In this document: in pieces, positions 6,249-10,035 of the stretch
How positions within the stretch are numbered: position 1 is the stretch's first letter
Layout of the letters: the number at the start of each line of letters is the position of its first letter
Source of the DNA: Vulcanimicrobiota bacterium
GTDB taxonomy: Bacteria > Vulcanimicrobiota > Xenobia > Xenobiales > JADMJV01
Assembly: GCA_023447635.1 (NCBI GenBank)
Contig: JAEXNA010000095.1
Span: 1 to 10,035, forward strand
Length of the DNA: 10,035 nt
Reading direction: 5' to 3'
Notes under the pieces: generated by a model
Seen by the model: the letters and a program-made list of their open reading frames with translations, nothing else
The model's database searches: none
Told to the model about the DNA's origin: nothing
Made by a program: the position numbers and the translations under genes

Positions 6249-7053
6249 GACGAGGGTTCCCCTTTCGGGCGGGGCGTTCCCCGAGGCGGTGGAGGTGGTG
6301 CTGCTGGCCGGCGGCACCTTCGACGATCTGCCAGAGGGTGAGGACCCGCGGGGCAAGGGGCTGGTGATGCTGGCCGGAGTGCCGATGGCGGCGCGCACCT
6401 TGCGGGCTCTGGCCGGGTCTCCGGCGGTGTCGCGCATCATCCTGGTCAGCCCGGTGCCGTCGTCGGAACTGACCGACCCCTGCTGGGAAGCGGTGGACGT
6501 GGTCGTTCCCGCCGGGGAGCGGCTGATCGACTCTTTCAGGGCGGGTATGGACGCGGTGTCGGACCAGGACCAGCCGGCCATGGTGGTGGCGGGCGACCTG
6601 CCGCTGCTGACGTCCGAGGCAGTGACCGACTTCGTCGAGCGCTGCCGCTCCCGTCAGGACGTCGAGATCTGGTATAGCTGTTTACGTCGAACGAATTCGG
6701 AGGCCGCTTTCCCGGGAGTTCGGCACACCTACGCTCGGCTGGCCGAGGGGGTGTTTTGTGGAGCGGGCATGTTCCTCAGTCGGCCCAACTCTCTACAGCC
6801 GCTTTATCAGGCCATGACCTCTTTGACCTACGCTCGCAAGGCGCCCTGGAAGCTGATCAAGCTGCTGGGGGCAGAGCTGATTCTGACCTATATTTTTGGT
6901 CGGGTCACGATTCCTCAGGCCGAACGAGGAATGAGTCGGCTTCTCGGCGGAACAGTGTGCGCAGGGATCGAGACGCCCTATCCGGAGTCCGCGTTCAACG
7001 TGGATGATCTCGAGACTTTGCAAGAAGCGAGACGATATTTCGAGTCCGTTTGA
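6232..7053 (+). CDS. MobA-like GT-A fold nucleotidyltransferase (NTP_transf_3 type)
   Basis: The ATG start lies inside the end of ispE and has AGAGGAG just upstream. The 273-residue protein has the nucleotidyltransferase layout: VVLLAGG (22-28), the nucleotide-loop Lys K42 in GKGLVMLAGVP, the metal-binding Asp D122 in VVAGDLPLLT, and a late NVDDLETL (256-263) that corresponds to the DVDxPxDL motif of the MobA family. A GERLIDSFRAGMDA stretch (95-108) recalls the IspD motif with R, S and G at similar spacing. However, the IspD signature AAGxGxRMG and the HDAARP motif are absent, so it is not IspD. The substrate is unknown; molybdopterin guanylyl transfer is only one option for this broad fold. 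The overlap with ispE suggests co-translation. The region about 200-225 is hydrophobic but has no clear membrane segment. Confidence 0.8.
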   Translation: MSLTSETRVPLSGGAFPEAVEVVLLAGGTFDDLPEGEDPRGKGLVMLAGVPMAARTLRALAGSPAVSRIILVSPVPSSELTDPCWEAVDVVVPAGERLIDSFRAGMDAVSDQDQPAMVVAGDLPLLTSEAVTDFVERCRSRQDVEIWYSCLRRTNSEAAFPGVRHTYARLAEGVFCGAGMFLSRPNSLQPLYQAMTSLTYARKAPWKLIKLLGAELILTYIFGRVTIPQAERGMSRLLGGTVCAGIETPYPESAFNVDDLETLQEARRYFESV

Positions 7054-7067
7054 CCTTTGGAGGCACT

Positions 7068-7442
7068 ATGACGATTATTTCCACCGAGGGAGCGCCCGCC
7101 GCTATCGGCCCCTACAGCCAGGCCGTGGCACTCGATGGGCTGCTGTTCTGCTCGGGCCAGATCTCCCTGACCCCGGACGGGCAGGGGCCGATCGGCGACG
7201 ACGCCCGCGCCCAGACCGAGCAGATCATGAAGAACATCGCCGCCGTGCTCGAAGCCGGCGGATCCAGCTTCGCCAAGGTCGTGAAGACCACGATCTTTCT
7301 GATCGATATGAACGATTTCGCTGCGGTCAACGAGGTCTACGGAGCCGTGTTCGCCAGCCAGCCGCCGGCCCGCTCGACGGTGGCCGTACGCGGCTTGCCT
7401 AAGGGCGCGCGCGTCGAAATCGAAGTGATCGCGACCCGTTGA
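7068..7442 (+). CDS. ridA: RidA family 2-iminobutanoate/2-iminopropanoate deaminase
   Basis: RidA hydrolyses reactive enamine/imine intermediates released by PLP enzymes such as threonine dehydratase, protecting other PLP enzymes in the cytoplasm. The 124-residue length is typical of the trimeric YjgF/YER057c/UK114 fold. Conserved elements are GPYSQAV (14-20), FCSGQI (27-32), ARSTVAV with the substrate-binding Arg R102, and LPKGARVEIEVIA (110-122) with Glu E117; all key residues are present. The start is ATG 7068, with GGAGG at 7059-7063. A TTG at 7050 would add six residues but lies on the upstream stop and before the ribosome site. It begins 14 nt after the nucleotidyltransferase gene and overlaps the next gene by 4 nt, so it probably belongs to one transcript. 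Confidence 0.95.
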   Translation: MTIISTEGAPAAIGPYSQAVALDGLLFCSGQISLTPDGQGPIGDDARAQTEQIMKNIAAVLEAGGSSFAKVVKTTIFLIDMNDFAAVNEVYGAVFASQPPARSTVAVRGLPKGARVEIEVIATR

Positions 7443-8413
7443 GCGAGCCGACTGTAACCCCGCTTCGCATCGAGCTGACCCTCTTTGACCCCAAGCAGTT
7501 TCGCGACAAGGCGGAATGGAGCGAGGGAGAGCGGCCGACCCTACTGTTCTGCACTCACTACAAGGATGCGGTGGCTCCGCCTTTTCCGACCGAAGGGAAG
7601 AATGGGATCTCGGTCTGGGTTGGCACGCTGGAAGCTTTCAAGGAGCCCAAAGCCAGGCTGCTCTGGGAACTCGAGCGGCGCCGGGGACGCTCGACCGTGC
7701 TGGTGCTGACCGGACAGAAGGGGCGCTCTTTTATGCGCGCCACGCGCCAAATCGCCAGCGTCTTGAGCGACCCGGCCATCACCCCGATGTCGTTTCTGCG
7801 CCGCCGAGGCAAGGAGTGGGACTCGCTGGACTTTTTCTCGGCTGGCGACTCGCCGTTTATGGAGGGCGCCAACCCGCGCCTCAAGCGGCTGAAGCAGGCG
7901 GGCTGGGAGTCGATGGTCGACCGCGCCGCCATGATCGACCCGGCCATCAAGGACGAGTACTTCCGCACCCTGCATCTGTCGAGAGAAGAGCTGATCTCTG
8001 CGGCCGAGCGCGGCTTTCGCAAGCAAGAGTTGGCCCCCCTGATCGGAGTGGCCGGCGAATGTCTGACCCAGGAGTCGCTCTACAGCCTGTTCGAGGAGCC
8101 GCTTTTACGCTCGCTCCTGCACGGGGCCGAAGGTCCTCCGCTTCCTGCCGCCGGCGAGTGGCTGCTGCTATCGCATCGAGCCGGTGGGTCGGAGGTTCTG
8201 TTTTGGGGGCACGGGACCGGAGGGATGGAGAAGGGCAAGATTTTGGTGGCGGCCGGGGCCCGCAGCGAGTGCGCGGTGGCCGAGGTCAAGCAGTCGCTGA
8301 AACTGGTCGAGGGGCAGCAGTACGCCTGGGTCAAAGTTGACTGGCGGTATCCTCCCGATCGCGAGATCCCGACGGCATGGCGGGAAAAATCCGCTTCGCC
8401 CAGCAGGCTCTGA
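7439..8413 (+). CDS. Protein of unknown function, coupled to ridA
   Basis: I do not recognise this 324-residue protein. The frame begins at TTG 7439, which overlaps the ridA stop as TTGA. No convincing ribosome site precedes it and the first in-frame ATG is near residue 100, so re-initiation by ribosomes finishing ridA is likely. There is no signal peptide or membrane segment, so it should be cytoplasmic. The N-terminal third alternates strands and helices (RPTLLFCTHYKDA around 32-44, STVLVLTGQKGRSF around 85-98). The middle is helical and charged, and the C-terminal part is rich in predicted strands (GEWLLLSHRAGG, KGKILVAAG, YAWVKVDWRYP). Codon use matches its neighbours, which supports a real gene. 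Cysteines are scattered and form no obvious metal site. Its position suggests a role linked to RidA or to the upstream genes, but this is inference only. Confidence 0.75.
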   Translation: MSEPTVTPLRIELTLFDPKQFRDKAEWSEGERPTLLFCTHYKDAVAPPFPTEGKNGISVWVGTLEAFKEPKARLLWELERRRGRSTVLVLTGQKGRSFMRATRQIASVLSDPAITPMSFLRRRGKEWDSLDFFSAGDSPFMEGANPRLKRLKQAGWESMVDRAAMIDPAIKDEYFRTLHLSREELISAAERGFRKQELAPLIGVAGECLTQESLYSLFEEPLLRSLLHGAEGPPLPAAGEWLLLSHRAGGSEVLFWGHGTGGMEKGKILVAAGARSECAVAEVKQSLKLVEGQQYAWVKVDWRYPPDREIPTAWREKSASPSRL

Positions 8414-8497
8414 CCGGATCTGTGGAAAAGTGGCGCGAACTACCGATTGATTGAAGAGGGCGTCTATTGCGCGCTCTGCTGGACGGAGGAGGATAAC

Positions 8498-9949
8498 TTG
8501 AAGAATAATAAGGTTTGGATGAGTTTATTTGGGGCGGCTCTGGCTACCTCAATCACCGTGATCGGCTGCGGTAGCAGCGGAGGCGGAACGTTCGCCGGAG
8601 GCGGCGGAACTGGAACAGGCGGCTCCGGATCGGGCGCCAGCGGCGGATCCGGTACGGGTACCGCGAGCGTGGGTCTCAACGGCGGCTCGGTCACCGGAAG
8701 CGGCGGTCAGAACACCGGCACCAGCGGAACCGGAACGTCCACCGGGGGCACCTCGGGGACCTCGGGCGGAACCGGGACGACCACCGCCGGCAACACGACC
8801 GGAGGCTTCCTGGGACCGGTCGAGGACGCTGGTCAGGTGGCTTCGCTGAATCAGCCGACCCAGATGGTCCGCGTCGGTTCCCGGATCTATTTCGTGGACG
8901 GTTTCGGTCTCGCAAACAACGGGCGTTTGATGTACACCACCGTGGACGCGAACAACAACTTCACCACCCCCGTACAGATTACGGGTGCGACCGGTTCGCC
9001 GGTCTCCTCGGTGCTGGTCAACCCCTGGGGGCTGGTGAGCGACGGCACCAACCTGTACATCAGTGTGGGCTTCAACTCGCCGCAAGAGGCGGGCATCCTG
9101 CGCGTGAGCAACATCAACGCCACCGCGAACACGGCCACGTTCACCGAACTGACCGGGGCAGCGACCTTCATGGACAACCCTGCCTTCATGTTGCTGGCTA
9201 ACGTCGATGGCGGTCAGTATATCTACTGGAGTGAATACTCCAGCGTCAACTCCAGCGGTCGCGTTCGCCGCACCCTGGCCAGCGGGAACGGGCAAGGCGC
9301 CATTCAGGATGTGGTCAATAACCTGAACTTCCCTGCGGGTCTGGCTACTGATGGCAACAACCTGGTGATCTGTGACAACGCCGGCGGAGGAACCAGCCTC
9401 GGTCGTCTGGTCCGGGTTCCGCTGTCGTTCTCGAACACTAACACCACCAACGCCGATAACGCGACCCAGATCACCCCGATCGCTTCGCAGGTTTCTGACC
9501 CTATCGTTCGTCCGTTTGACGTGGCCTACGATGGGCTCAACGGGTTCTTCATCACCGAGGGGAACGCGATCAACTATCCTGGCAGCACCACGACGTTGCC
9601 GCAGCCTAACACGCAGGGCGGCGGACGAGTTCGCTATCTGCCCCGCACGGCTACGACCGCAACGGTGGTCGCTACCGGTTTGAGCAATACGGCCGGTATC
9701 GATGTCGCGCAGTTGACCAACGGTTCTGTTGGAGTGCTCTTTAGCGAGAGCATCGTGAGCACTGGACGTGTTCTGCGTATCGTCGTCGACCCTACGAATG
9801 TCGCTGTGCAGACCCCCAGTGTCGTCGACACCGGTTTGTTCAGCCCGATCGACGTCGCTATCGTGGATTCGGCTCGGCCGCTCTTCCTGGCGCTGGTCAA
9901 TTACGACGGCGGTCAGTCCAACGGTCTGTTGAACGCCTACGCCCCGTAA
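8498..9949 (+). CDS. Lipoprotein with Gly/Ser/Thr-rich linker and beta-propeller domain
   Basis: I place the start at TTG 8498, 5 nt after an exceptional ribosome site (GGAGGAGG, 8485-8492). This gives MKNNKVWM, a basic n-region, a hydrophobic core and the lipobox VIGC with lipidated Cys C24, for 483 residues. An ATG at 8519 is possible but lacks that site and loses the basic residues. Residues about 25-106 are nearly all Gly, Ser, Thr and Asn, a flexible tether. Starting at about 118, 175, 227, 278, 338, 398 and 448 there are related motifs of the form xPxGLxxDGxNLYI (for example FPAGLATDGNNLVI at 278), spaced 50-60 residues. This indicates a six- or seven-bladed propeller of the NHL/SMP-30-like kind. 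It is probably displayed at the membrane surface, binding a ligand or partner; the partner is unknown. No propeller enzyme active site is evident. Confidence 0.85.
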   Translation: MKNNKVWMSLFGAALATSITVIGCGSSGGGTFAGGGGTGTGGSGSGASGGSGTGTASVGLNGGSVTGSGGQNTGTSGTGTSTGGTSGTSGGTGTTTAGNTTGGFLGPVEDAGQVASLNQPTQMVRVGSRIYFVDGFGLANNGRLMYTTVDANNNFTTPVQITGATGSPVSSVLVNPWGLVSDGTNLYISVGFNSPQEAGILRVSNINATANTATFTELTGAATFMDNPAFMLLANVDGGQYIYWSEYSSVNSSGRVRRTLASGNGQGAIQDVVNNLNFPAGLATDGNNLVICDNAGGGTSLGRLVRVPLSFSNTNTTNADNATQITPIASQVSDPIVRPFDVAYDGLNGFFITEGNAINYPGSTTTLPQPNTQGGGRVRYLPRTATTATVVATGLSNTAGIDVAQLTNGSVGVLFSESIVSTGRVLRIVVDPTNVAVQTPSVVDTGLFSPIDVAIVDSARPLFLALVNYDGGQSNGLLNAYAP

Positions 9950-9965
9950 CCACGGCGCTGAGAGG

Positions 9966-10001
9966 ATGAAAAGCGGCGAGGGCAACCTCGCCGCGTTTCA
10001 T
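9966..10001 (+). terminator. Hairpin terminator after the lipoprotein gene
   Basis: A stem of 9 perfect G/C-rich pairs (9973-9981 with 9986-9994) closes a GCAA tetraloop of the stable GNRA class. After one A-G mismatch it continues for six more pairs (9966-9971 with 9996-10001). The sequence TTATTAG follows, a weak U-rich tail. It begins 17 nt after the lipoprotein stop codon. Confidence 0.8.
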
Positions 10002-10019
10002 TTATTAGATACAGGTGTG

Positions 10020-10034
10020 TTGACAAGCTGTCAA
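10020..10034. promoter_or_regulatory. TTGACA-containing palindrome at the window edge
   Basis: TTGACA-AGC-TGTCAA is a perfect inverted repeat lying 18 nt beyond the terminator stem. Its left arm is also a consensus -35 hexamer, so it may be the start of an operator-controlled promoter for the next gene. The -10 region lies outside the window, so this is tentative. Confidence 0.3.
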
Positions 10035-10035
10035 A

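Noticed and set aside
6232..7053. Possible assignment of the nucleotidyltransferase as IspD
   Set aside because: The AAGxGxRMG and HDAARP motifs of IspD are absent, whereas the AGDLPLL and NVDDLE motifs fit MobA-like proteins.
8447..8497. Upstream TTG at 8447 as start of the lipoprotein
   Set aside because: It has no ribosome site and would put 17 residues before the signal peptide, moving the lipobox too far from the N-terminus.
8549..9985. 478-codon minus-strand open frame opposite the lipoprotein gene
   Set aside because: It is the antisense of a clear lipoprotein with lipobox, strong ribosome site and propeller repeats. The translation is Arg/Gly-rich shadow sequence, and it would begin inside the terminator hairpin.

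Overview
The window is GC-rich bacterial chromosomal DNA with tightly packed genes, and G or C dominates third codon positions. I see no mobile elements, CRISPR arrays, rRNA or tRNA genes. An LpxD-like acyltransferase homologue, a lipoprotein with a lipobox and an exported DUF3857 protein point to a cell with an outer membrane. The order ispE - nucleotidyltransferase - ridA recalls the ispE-purR-yabJ(ridA) neighbourhood of Firmicutes and related Terrabacteria. A diderm terrabacterial lineage (for example Eremiobacterota-like or Armatimonadota-like) is therefore plausible, but this is inference and I cannot name the organism. Start codons are unusually varied: three TTG, one GTG and four ATG.

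Layout. Positions 1-234 hold no convincing gene, but they end in a near-consensus sigma70-type promoter whose spacer and -10 overlap a perfect 17-bp palindrome. This promoter drives a cytoplasmic CckA-like hybrid histidine kinase (235-2166). The kinase gene meets a minus-strand LpxD-like gene (2163-3065) tail to tail, and their stop codons overlap. A 241-bp divergent region (3066-3306) separates the LpxD-like gene from a plus-strand run of genes. This region carries nested inverted repeats and, on the minus strand, a peptide resembling a tetratricopeptide repeat.

The plus-strand run (3307-8413) has five genes that overlap or nearly touch: an exported DUF3857/transglutaminase-like protein, ispE (MEP isoprenoid pathway), a MobA-like GT-A nucleotidyltransferase, ridA (enamine/imine deaminase), and a 324-residue protein I do not recognise. 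Two of the junctions are TTGA stop/start overlaps. After 84 bp comes a lipoprotein with a long Gly/Ser/Thr-rich linker and a beta-propeller (8498-9949). It is closed by a strong hairpin terminator with a GCAA loop. The last bases contain another TTGACA-bearing palindrome, probably the start of the next gene's control region.

The most notable observations are two divergently transcribed apparent pseudoenzymes: an LpxD homologue with proline at the catalytic histidine position, and a transglutaminase-like protein lacking the Cys and His of its fold. The others are the possibly structured or TPR-encoding divergent region, the operator-like promoter of the sensor kinase, and the unknown protein translationally coupled to RidA.
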